64,000 nucleotides of DNA, from positions 1,364,001-1,428,000 of the forward strand of contig NC_079881.1 in NCBI RefSeq assembly GCF_029227915.1, read 5' to 3'. Numbering within the stretch: position 1 is the first letter of the stretch; each line of letters starts with the position of its first letter. Below are positions 50,901-61,500 of this stretch, piece after piece. The notes beneath the pieces are model-generated. The model made no database searches. It saw only the letters and a list, made by a program, of their open reading frames with translations, and had not been told where the DNA came from. The stretch is from Hydractinia symbiolongicarpus. Its lineage: Eukaryota; Cnidaria; Hydrozoa; Anthoathecata; Hydractiniidae. Made by a program: the position numbers and the translations under genes.

Positions 50901-53900
50901 AGTCGAATGTATACAAAGAAAGTACCCTGTGAGTAAACTCATTTCCAAAACGATTTTTTAAATTATCTTTTCACCACTAAAACGCATGAGACTTGTAGTT
51001 TTCAGAAATGTTTTCATTTTTGATGAGACGCTTAATGAAAGTGGTTTAATCGCCGGCAAACGAAAACCCGCGATTTCCCGTAAATCCCGGGCTTGGCTTG
51101 TATAGTCAAATGTATACAAAGAAAGTACCCTGTGAGTAAACTCATTTCCAAAACGATTTTTTAAATTATCTTTTCACCACTAAAACGCATGAGACTTGTA
51201 GTTTTCAAAAATGTTTTCATTTTTGATGAGACGCTGAATAAAAGAAGTTTAATCGCCGGCAAACGAAAACCGGCCATTTCCCGTAAACCCCGGACTCGGC
51301 CCGTATAGTCAAAAGTATACAAAGAAAGTACCCAGGGAGTAAACTCATTTCCCGAACGATTTTTTAAATTGTTTTTTCACCACTAAAACGCATGAGACTT
51401 GAAGTTTACAAAAATGTTTTCATTTTTGATGAGACGCTGAATAAAAGAAGTTTAATCGCCGGCATACGAAAACCCGCGACTTCCTGTAAATCCCCGACTC
51501 GGCCCGTATAGTCAAAAGTATACAAAGAAAGTACCCAGGGAGTAAACTCATTTCCCGAACGATTTTTTAAATTATTTTTTCACCACTAAAACGCATGAGA
51601 CTTGTAGTTTTCAGAAATGTTTTCATTTTTGATGAAACGCTTAATGAAAGTGGTTTAATTGCCGGCAAACGAAAACCCGCTATTTCCCGTAAATCCCGGG
51701 CTTGGTGTGTATAGTCGAATGTATAAAAAGAAAGTACCCTGTGAGTAAACTCTTTTCCCGAGCGATTTTTTAAATTATTTTTTCACCACTAAAACGCATG
51801 AGACTTGTAGTTTACAAAAATGTTTTCATTGTTGATGAGACGCTGAATAAAAGAAGTTTAATCGCCGGCAAACGAAAACCTGCGATTTCCCGTAAATCCT
51901 GGACTCGGACCGTATAGTCAAAAGTATACAAAGAAAGTACCCTGGGAGTAAACTCATTTCCCGAACGATTTTTTAAATTATTATTTCACCACTAAAGCCC
52001 ATGAGACTTGTAGTTTTTAAAAATGTTTTCATTTTTGATGAAACGCTTAATGAAAGTGGTTTAATTGCCGGCAAATGAAAACCTGCTATTTCCCGTAATT
52101 CCCGGGCTTGGTGTGTATAGTCGAATGTATACAAAGAAAGTACCCTGTGAGTAAACTCTTTTCCCGAGCGATTTTTTAAATTATTTTTTCACCACTAAAA
52201 CGCATGAGACTTGTAGTTTACAAAAATGTTTTCATTTTTGATGAGACGCTGAATAAAAGAAGTTTAATCGCCGGCATACGAAAACCCGCGACTTCCTGTA
52301 AATCCCCGACTCGGCCCGTATAGTCAAAAGTATACAAAGAAAGTACCCTGGGAGTAAACTCATTTCCCGAACGATTTTTTAAATTATTATTTCACCACTA
52401 AAGCCCATGAGACTTGTAGTTTTTAAAAATGTTTTCATTTTTGATGAAACGCTGAATAAAAGAAGTTTAATCGCCGGCAAACGAAAACCCGCGACTTCCC
52501 GTAAATCCCGGACTCGGCCCGTATAGTCAAAAGTATACAAAGAAAGTACCCAGGGAGTAAACTCATTTCCCGAACGATTTTTTAAATTATTTTTTCATCA
52601 CTAAAACGCATGAGACTTGTAGTTTTCACAAATGTTTTCATTTTTGATGAGACGCTTAATGAAAGTGGTTTAATCGCCAGCAAACGAAAACTCGCGATTT
52701 CGCGTAAATCCCGGGCTTGGCCCGTATATTCGAATGTATACAAAGAAAGTACCCAGGGAGTAAACTCATTTCCCGAACGATTTTTTAAATTATTATTTAA
52801 CCACTAAAGCCCATGAGACTTGTAGTTTTTAAAAATGTTTTCACTTTTGATGACACGCTGAATAAAAGAAGTTTAATCGCCGGCAAACGAAAACCCGCAA
52901 CTTCCCGGAAAATCCCGACTCGGCCCGTATAGTCAAAAGTATACAAAGAAAGTACCCAGGGAGTAAACTCATTTCCCGAACGATTTTTTAAATTATTATT
53001 TCACCACTAAAGCCCATGAGACTTGTAGCTTTCAAAAATGTTTTCATTTTTAGTGAGACGCTGAATAAAAGAAGTTTAATCGCCGGCAAACGAAAACCCG
53101 CGACTTCCCGTAAATCTCCGACTCGGCCCGTATAGTCAAAAGTATACAAAGAAAGTACCCAGGGTGTAAACTCATTTCCCGAACGATTTTTTAAATTATT
53201 TTTTCACCACTAAAACGCATGAGACTTGTAGTTTTCAGAAATGTTTTTATTTTTGATGAGACGCTTAGTGAAAGTGGTTTAATCGCCGGCAAACGAAATT
53301 CTGCGATTTCCCGTAAATCCCGGGCTTGGCCCGTATAGTCGAATGTATACAAAGAAAGTACCCTGTGAGTAAACTCATTTCCAAAACGATTTTTTAAATT
53401 ATCGTTTCACCACTAAAGCGCATGAGACTTGTAGTTTTCAAAAATGTTTTCATTTTTGATGAGACGCTGAATAAATGAATTTAATCGCAGGCAAACGAAA
53501 ACGCGCGATTTCCCGTAAATCCCGGGGTTGGCCCGTATAGTCGAATGTATACAAAGAAAGTACCCTGTGAGTAAACTCATTTCCAAAACGATTTTTTAAA
53601 TTATCTTTTCACCACTAAAACGCATGAGACTTGTAGTTTTCAAAAATGTTTTCATTTTTGATGAGACGCTGAATAAAAGAAGTTTAATCGCCGGCAAACG
53701 AAAACCTGACATTTCCCGTCAACCCCGGACTCGGCCCGTATAGTCAAAAGTATACAAAGAAAGTACCCTGGGAGTAAACTCATTTCCCGAACGATTTTTT
53801 AAATTATTATTTCACCACTAAAACGCATGAGACTTGTAGTCTTCAAAAATGTTTTCATTTTTGATGAGACGCTGAATAAAAGAAGTTTAATCGCCGGCAA

Positions 53901-55443
53901 ACGAAAACCCGCGACTTCCCGTAAATCCCGGACTCGGCCCGTATAGTCAAAAGTATACAAAGAAAGTACCCAGGGAGTAAACTCATTTCCCAAACGATTT
54001 TTTAAATTATTTTTTCATCACTAAAATGCATGAGACTTTTAGTTTTCAGATATGTTTTCATTTTTGATGAGACGCTTAATGAAAGTGGTTTAATCGCCGG
54101 CAAACGAAACCCGCGATTTCCCGTACATCCCGGGCTTGGCCCGTATAGTCGAATGTATACAAAGAAAGTACCCAGGGAGTAAACTCATTTCCCGAACGAT
54201 TTTTTAAATTATTATTTAACCACTAAAGCCCATGAGACTTGTAGTTTTTAAAAATGTTTTCATTTTTGATGAGATGCTGAATAAAAGAAGTTTAATCGCC
54301 GGCAAACGAAAACATGCGACTTCCCGTAAATCTCCGACTCGGCCCGTATAGTCAAAAGTATACAAAGAAAGTACCCAGGGAGTAAACTCATTTCCCGAAC
54401 GATTTTTTAAATTATTATTTCACCACTAGAGCCCATGAGACTTGTATTTTTCAAAAATGTTTTCATTTTTGATGAGACGCTGAATAAATGAATTTAATCG
54501 CAGGCAAACGAAAACGCGCAATTTCCCGTAAGTCCCGGGGTTGGCCCGTATAGTCGAATGTATACAAAGAAAGTACCCTGTGAGTAAACTCATTTCCAAA
54601 ACGATTTTTTAAATTATCTTTTCACCACTAAAACGCATGAGACTTGTAGTTTTCAAAAATGTTTTCATTTTTGATGAGACGCTGAATAAAAGAAGTTTAA
54701 TCGCCGGCAAACGAAAACCCGCCATTTCCCGTAAACCCCGGACTCGGCCCGTATAGTCAAAAGTATACAAAGAAAGTTCCCTGGGAGTAAACTCATTTCC
54801 CGAACGATTTTTTAAATTATTATTTCACCACTAAAACGCATGAGACTTGTAGTCTTCAAAAATGTTTTCATTTTTGATGAGACGCTGAATAAAAGAAGTT
54901 TAATCGCCGGCAAACGAAAACCCGCGACTTCCCGTAAATCCCGGACTCGGCCCGTATAGTCAAAAGTATACAAAGAAAGTACACAGGGAGTAAACTCATT
55001 TCCCAAACGATTTTTTAAATTATTTTTTCATCACTAAAACGCATGAGACTTTTAGTTTTCAGATATGTTTTCATTTTTGATGAGACGCTTAATGAAAGTG
55101 GTTTAATCGCCGGCAAACGAAACCCGCGATTTCCCGTACATCCCGGCTTGGCCCGTATAGTCGAATGTATACAAAGAAAGTACCCAGGGAGTAAACTCAT
55201 TTCCCGAACGATTTTTTAAATTATTATTTAACCACTAAAGCCCATGAGACTTGTAGTTTTTAAAAATATTTTCATTTTTGATGAGATGCTGAATAAAAGA
55301 AGTTTAATCGCCGGCAAACGAAAACCCGCGACTTCCCGTAAATCTCCGACTCGGCCCGTATAGTCAAAAGTATACAAAGAAAGTACCCAGGGAGTAAACT
55401 CATTTCCCGAACGATTTTTTAAATTATTTTTTCACCACTAAAA
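47953..55443 (+). repeat. Forward satellite up to the inversion, related to 23-31 kb
   Basis: Rare variants follow the same order as in 23.8-31.5 kb: ttttcattttgatg (48581), gacttgaagtttac with cggcatacg (about 51401), cattgttgatgag with actcggaccg (51826), tttcacaaatg with cgatttcgcg (52627), tctccgactcgg with agggtgtaaac (about 53110) and tagtcttcaaaaatg (53832). The final monomers, about 54130-55443, carry gagatgctgaat and tctccgactcgg, which are also typical of the inverted arm. The array ends abruptly inside a monomer at ccactaaaacg. Confidence 0.86.
55120..55370 (+). repeat. Left half of a displaced inverted repeat (partner about 55822-56065)
   Basis: The variant order gtacatcccg(g)gcttgg, taaccactaaagccc, gagatgctgaat, cgcgacttcccg, tctccgactcgg here is found as its reverse complement at about 55822-56065. 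I noticed one base missing in cccggcttgg and one substitution in aaaatattttc. The distances from the junction differ: gagatgctg is about 190 bases to the left but its mirror about 430 to the right. The right arm therefore has about one extra monomer next to the junction, and the structure is not a perfect palindrome. Confidence 0.82.
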
Positions 55444-55504
55444 CGATTAAGCCTCTGTTCGACAGATTTGTCACTTTGTGACAAGTCCTTTTTTTAACCA
55501 ACTG
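55444..55504. other. Strand-switch junction with 52-bp non-satellite spacer
   Basis: Left of here every monomer is in forward orientation and right of here every monomer is reversed. Forward satellite stops at ccactaaaacg (55445). The bases cgattaagc at 55444-55452 match the reversed monomer segment cgattaa(a/g)c. The closest form, with agc, is in the first reversed monomer at 55676-55684. 55453-55504 has no visible similarity to the monomer. Reversed satellite resumes at caaaatgaaaac (55505) with one A fewer than usual. In a normal reversed monomer 21 bases separate these two segments; here there are 52. Origin of the spacer is unknown. It could be filler DNA at a break-repair junction or a remnant of an insertion. 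Confidence 0.9.
55465..55495 (+). other. Hairpin followed by T7 in the junction spacer
   Basis: 55465-55474 (gatttgtcac) pairs with 55478-55487 (gtgacaagtc) across a ttt loop: nine Watson-Crick pairs and one G-T wobble. One base later comes a run of seven T (55489-55495). The shape resembles an intrinsic terminator, and the T run could stop RNA polymerase III, but the eukaryotic satellite context and the lack of any gene make a terminator role unproven. A hairpin at the centre of an inverted repeat may instead reflect how the inversion formed. Confidence 0.6.
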
Positions 55505-58500
55505 CAAAATGAAAACATTTCTGAAAACTACAAGTCTCATGCGTTTTAGTGGTGAAAAAATATTTTAAAAAATCGTTCGGGAAATGAGTTTACTCCCTGT
55601 GTACCTTCTTTGTATACTTTTGACTATACGGGCCGAATCCGGGATTTACGGGAAATCGCGGGTTTTCGTTTGCCGGCGATTAAGCTTCTTTTATTCAGCG
55701 TCTCAGTAAAAATGAAAACATTTTTGAAAACTACAAGTCTCATGGGCTTTAGTGGTGAAATAATAATTTAAAAAATCGTTCGGGAAATGAGTTTACTCAC
55801 TGGGTACTTTCTTTGTATACTTTTGACTATACGGGCCGAGTCGGAGATTTACGGGAAGTCGCGGGTTTTCGTTTGCCGGCGATTAAACTTCTTTTATTCA
55901 GCATCTCATCAAAAATGAAAACATTTTTAAAAACTACAAGTCTCATGGGCTTTAGTGGTTAAATAATAATTTAAAAAATCGTTCGGGAAATGAGTTTACT
56001 CCCTGGGTACTTTCTTTGTATACATTCGACTATACGGGCCAAGCCCGGGATGTACGGGAAATCGCGGGTTTCGTTTGCCGGCGATTAAACCACTTTCATT
56101 AAGCGTCTCATCAAAAATGAAAACATTTCTGAAAACTACAAGTCTCATGCGTTTTAGTGGTGAAAAAATAATTTAAAAAATCGTTCGGGAAATGAGTTTA
56201 CTCCCTGGGTACTTTCTTTGTATACTTTTGACTATACGGGCCGAGTCGGAGATTTACGGGAAGTCGCGGGTTTCCGTTTGCCGGCGATTAAACTTCTTTT
56301 ATTCAGCGTCTCATCAAAAATGAAAACATTTTTAAAAACTACAAGTCTCATGGGCTTTAGTGGTTAAATAATAATTTAAAAAATCGTTCGGGAAATGAGT
56401 TTACTCCCTGGGTGCTTTCTTTGTATGCATTCGACTATACGGGCCAAGCCCGGGATGTACAGGAAATCGCGGGTTTCGTTTGCCGGCGATTAAACTACTT
56501 TCATTAAGCGTCTCATCAAAAATGAACACATTTCTGAAAACTACAAGTCTCATTCGTTTTAGTGATGAAAAAATAATTTAAAAAATCGCTCGGGAAATGA
56601 GTTTACTCCCTGGGTACTTTCTTTGTATACTTTTGACTATACGGGCCGAGTCCGGGATTTACGGGAAGTCGCGGGTTTTCGTTTGCCGGCGATTAAACTT
56701 CTTTTATTCAGCGTCTCATCAAAAATGAAAACACTTTTGAAAACTACAAGTCTCATGCGTTTTAGTGGTGAAATAATAATTTAAAAAATCGTTCGGGAAA
56801 TGAGTTTACTCCCAGGGTACTTTCTTTGTATACTTTTGACTATACGGGCCGAGTCCGGGGTTTACGGGAAATGGCGGGTTTTCGTTTGCCGGCGATTAAA
56901 CTTCTTTTATTCAGCGTCTCATCAAAAATGAAAACATTTTTGAAAACTACAAGTGTCATGCGTTTTAGTGGTGAAAAGATAATTTAAAAATCGTTTTGGA
57001 AATGAGTTTACTCACAGGGTACTTTCTTTGTATACATTCGACTATACGGGCCAAGCCCGGGATTTACGGGAAATCGCGGAATTTCGTTTGCCGGCGATTA
57101 AACCACTTTCACTAAGCGTCTCATCAAATATGAAAACATTTCTGAAAACTACAAGTCTCATGCGTTTTAGTGATGAAAAAATAATTTAAAAAATCGTTCG
57201 GGAAATGAGTTTACTCTCTGGGTACTTTCTTTGTATACTTTTGACTATACGGACCGAGTCCGGGATTTACGGGAAGTCGCGGGTTTTCGTTTGCCGGCGA
57301 TTAAACCACTTTCATTAAGCGTCTCATCAAAAATGAACACATTTCTGAAAACTACAAGTCTCATGCGTTTTAGTGATGAAAAAATAATTTAAAAAATCGT
57401 TCGGGAAATGAGTTTACTCCCTGGGTACTTTCTTTGTATACTTTTGACTATACGGGCCGAGTCCGGGATTTACGGGAAGTCGCGGGTTTTCGTTTGCCGG
57501 CGATTAAACTTCTTTTATTCAGCGTCTCATCAAAAATAAAAACACTTTTGAAAACTACAAGTCTCATGCGTTTTAGTGGTGAAATAATAATTAAAAAAAT
57601 CGTTCGGGAAATGAGTTTACTCCCAGGGTACTTTCTTTGTATACTTTTGACTATACGGGCCGAGTCCGGGGTTTACGGGAAATGGCGGGTTTTCGTTTGC
57701 CGGCGATTAAACCACTTTCACCAAGCGTCTCATCAAATATGAAAACATTTCTGAAAACTACAAGTCTCATGCGTTTTAGTGATGAAAAAATAATTTAAAA
57801 AATCGTTCGGGAAATGAGTTTACTCTCTGGGTACTTTCTTTGTATACTTTTGACTATACGGACCGAGTCCGGGATTTACGGGAAGTCGCGGGTTTTCGTT
57901 TGCCGGCGATTAAACCACTTTCATTAAGCGTCTCATCAAAAATGAACACATTTCTGAAAACTACAAGTCTCATGCGTTTTAGTGGTGAAAAATATTTTAA
58001 AAAATCGTTCGGGAAATGAGTTTACTCCCTGTGTACCTTCTTTGTATACTTTTGACTATACGGGCCGAATCCGGGATTTACGGGAAATCGCGGGTTTTCG
58101 TTTGCCGGCGATTAAACTTCTTTTATTCAGCGTCTCATCAAAAATGAAAACATTTTTGAAAACTACAAGTCTCATGGGCTTTAGTGGTGAAATAATAATT
58201 TAAAAAATCGTTCGGGAAATGAGTTTACTCACTGGGTACTTTCTTTGTATACTTTTGACTATACGGGCCGAGTCGGAGATTTACGGGAAGTCGCGGGTTT
58301 TCGTTTGCCGGCGATTAAACTTCTTTTATTCAGCATCTCATCAAAAATGAAAACATTTTTAAAAACTACAAGTCTCATGGGCTTTAGTGGTTAAATAATA
58401 ATTTAAAAAATCGTTCGGGAAATGAGTTTACTCCCTGGGTACTTTCTTTGTATACATTCGACTATACGGGCCAAGCCCGGGATGTACGGGAAATCGCGGG

Positions 58501-61500
58501 TTTCGTTTGCCGGCGATTAAACCACTTTCATTAAGCGTCTCATCAAAAATGAACACATTTCTGAAAACTACAAGTCTCATGCGTTTTAGTGATGAAAAAA
58601 TAATTTAAAAAATCGCTCGGGAAATGAGTTTACTCCCTGGGTACTTTCTTTGTATACTTTTGACTATACGGGCCAAGCCCGGGATTTACGGGAAATCGCG
58701 GAATTTCGTTTGCCGGCGATTAAACCACTTTCACTAAGCGTCTCATCAAATATGAAAACATTTCTGAAAACTACAAGTCTCATGCGTTTTAGTGATGAAA
58801 AAATAATTTAAAAAATCGTTCGGGAAATGAGTTTACTCTCTGGGTACTTTCTTTGTATACTTTTGACTATACGGACCGAGTCCGGGATTTACGGGAAGTC
58901 GCGGGTTTTCGTTTGCCGGCGATTAAACCACTTTCATTAAGCGTCTCATCAAAAATGAACACATTTCTGAAAACTACAAGTCTCATGCGTTTTAGTGATG
59001 AAAAAATAATTTAAAAAATCGTTCGGGAAATGAGTTTACTCCCTGGGTACTTTCTTTGTATACTTTTGACTATACGGGCCGAGTCCGGGATTTACGGGAA
59101 GTCGCGGGTTTTCGTTTGCCGGCGATTAAACTTCTTTTATTCAGCGTCTCATCAAAAATGAAAACACTTTTGAAAACTACAAGTCTCATGCGTTTTAGTG
59201 GTGAAATAATAATTAAAAAAATCGTTCGGGAAATGAGTTTACTCCCAGGGTACTTTCTTTGTATACTTTTGACTATACGGGCCGAGTCCGGGGTTTACGG
59301 GAAATGGCGGGTTTTCGTTTGCCGGCGATTAAACCACTTTCACTAAGCGTCTCATCAAATATGAAAACATTTCTGAAAACTACAAGTCTCATGCGTTTTA
59401 GTGATGAAAAAATAATTTAAAAAATCGTTCGGGAAATGAGTTTACTCTCTGGGTACTTTCTTTGTATACTTTTGACTATACGGACCGAGTCCGGGATTTA
59501 CGGGAAGTCGCGGGTTTTCGTTTGCCGGCGATTAAACCACTTTCATTAAGCGTCTCATCAAAAATGAACACATTTCTGAAAACTACAAGTCTCATGCGTT
59601 TTAGTGGTGAAAAATATTTTAAAAAATCGTTCGGGAAATGAGTTTACTCCCTGTGTACCTTCTTTGTATACTTTTGACTATACGGGCCGAATCCGGGATT
59701 TACGGGAAATCGCGGGTTTTCGTTTGCCGGCGATTAAACTTCTTTTATTCAGCGTCTCATCAAAAATGAAAACATTTTTGAAAACTACAAGTCTCATGGG
59801 CTTTAGTGGTGAAATAATAATTTAAAAAATCGTTCGGGAAATGAGTTTACTCACTGGGTACTTTCTTTGTATACTTTTGACTATACGGGCCGAGTCGGAG
59901 ATTTACGGGAAGTCGCGGGTTTTCGTTTGCCGGCGATTAAACTTCTTTTATACAGCATCTCATCAAAAATGAAAACATTTTTACAAACTACAAGTCTCAT
60001 GGGCTTTAGTGGTTAAATAATAATTTAAAAAATCGTTCGGGAAATGAGTTTACTCCCTGGGTACTTTCTTTGTATACATTCGACTATACGGGCCAAGCCC
60101 GGGATGTACGGGAAATCGCGGGTTTCGTTTGCCGGCGAATAAACCACTTTCATTAAGCGTCTCATCAAAAATGAAAACATTTCTGAAAACTAAAAGTCTC
60201 ATGCGTTTTAGTGGTGAAAAAATAATTTAAAAAATCGTTCGGGAAATGAGTTTACTCCCTGGGTACTTTCTTTGTATACTTTTGACTATACGGGCCGAGT
60301 CGGAGATTTACGGGAAGTCGCGGGTTTTCGTTTGCCGGCGATTAAACTTCTTTTATTCAGCGTCTCATCAAAAATGAAAACATTTTTAAAAACTACAAGT
60401 CTCATGGGCTTTAGTGGTTCAATAATAATTTAAAAAATCGTTCGGGAAATGAGTTTACTCCCTGGGTGCTTTCTTTGTATACATTCGACTATACGGGCCA
60501 AGCCCGGGATTTACGGGAAATCGCGGAATTTCGTTTGCCGGCGATTAAACCACTTTCACTAAGCGTCTCATCAAATATGAAAACATTTCTGAAAACTACA
60601 AGTCTCATGCGTTTTAGTGATGAAAAAATAATTTAAAAAATCGATCGGGAAATGAGTTTACTCTCTGGGTGCTTTCTTTGTATACTTTTGACTATACGGA
60701 CCGAGTCCGGGATTTACGGGAAGTCGCGGGTTTTCGTTTGCCGGCGATTAAACCACTTTCATTAAGCGTCTCATCAAAAATGAACACATTTCTGAAAACT
60801 ACAAGTCTCATGCGTTTTAGTGATGAAAAAATAATTTAAAAAATCGTTCGGGAAATGAGTTTACTCCCTGGGTACTTTCTTTGTATACTTTTGACTATAC
60901 GGGCCGAGTCCGGGATTTACGGGAAGTCGCGGGTTTTCGTTTGCCGGCGATTAAACTTCTTTTATTCAGCGTCTCATCAAAAATGAAAACACTTTTGAAA
61001 ACTACAAGTCTCATGCGTTTTAGTGGTGAAATAATAATTAAAAAAATCGTTCGGAAAATGAGTTTACTCCCAGGGTACTTTCTTTGTATACTTTTGACTA
61101 TACGGGCCGAGTCCGGGGTTTACGGGAAATGGCGGGTTTTCGTTTGCCGGCGATTAAACCACTTTCACTAAGCGTCTCATCAAATATGAAAACATTTCTG
61201 AAAACTACAAGTCTCATGCGTTTTAGTGATGAAAAAATAATTTAAAAAATCGTTCGGGAAATGAGTTTACTCTCTGGGTACTTTCTTTGTATACTTTTGA
61301 CTATACGGACCGAGTCCGGGATTTACGGGAAGTCGCGGGTTTTCGTTTGCCGGCGATTAAACCACTTTCATTAAGCGTCTCATCAAAAATGAACACATTT
61401 CTGAAAACTACAAGTCTCATGCGTTTTAGTGGTGAAAAAATATTTTAAAAAATCGTTCGGGAAATGAGTTTACTCCCTGTGTACCTTCTTTGTATACTTT

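Larger units (their letters stand above)
1..55443 (+). repeat. 203-bp satellite array, forward arm (about 273 monomers)
   Basis: Head-to-tail copies of one monomer fill this stretch without interruption. The landmark gtaccc recurs every 202-203 bases (ccc at 205, 408 and 611, for example). Conserved landmarks in order are gagtaaactcattt, an A/T tract block, caccactaaa, catgagacttgtag, ttttcatttttgatgag, aatcgccggc, cccgtaaatccc, cccgtatagtc and gtatacaaa. Monomers differ at scattered, recurring positions, so they fall into subfamilies and do not look randomly decayed. No gene, RNA gene or transposon interrupts the array. Long gene-free arrays of this kind are usually eukaryotic heterochromatin. 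A centromeric role is possible but nothing here proves it. The left edge is cut by the window. Confidence 0.98.

Noticed and set aside
1-55443. CRISPR array
   Set aside because: The repeat unit is 203 bp and contiguous, with no unique spacers between repeats and no cas genes.
55465-55495. Bacterial rho-independent terminator
   Set aside because: The shape fits but there is no gene upstream, and the 64 kb satellite context points to a eukaryote.
55444-55504. Transposon insertion at the junction
   Set aside because: The spacer is only 52 bp, shows no target-site duplication that I can see, and has no terminal inverted repeats apart from the central hairpin. A small remnant cannot be excluded.
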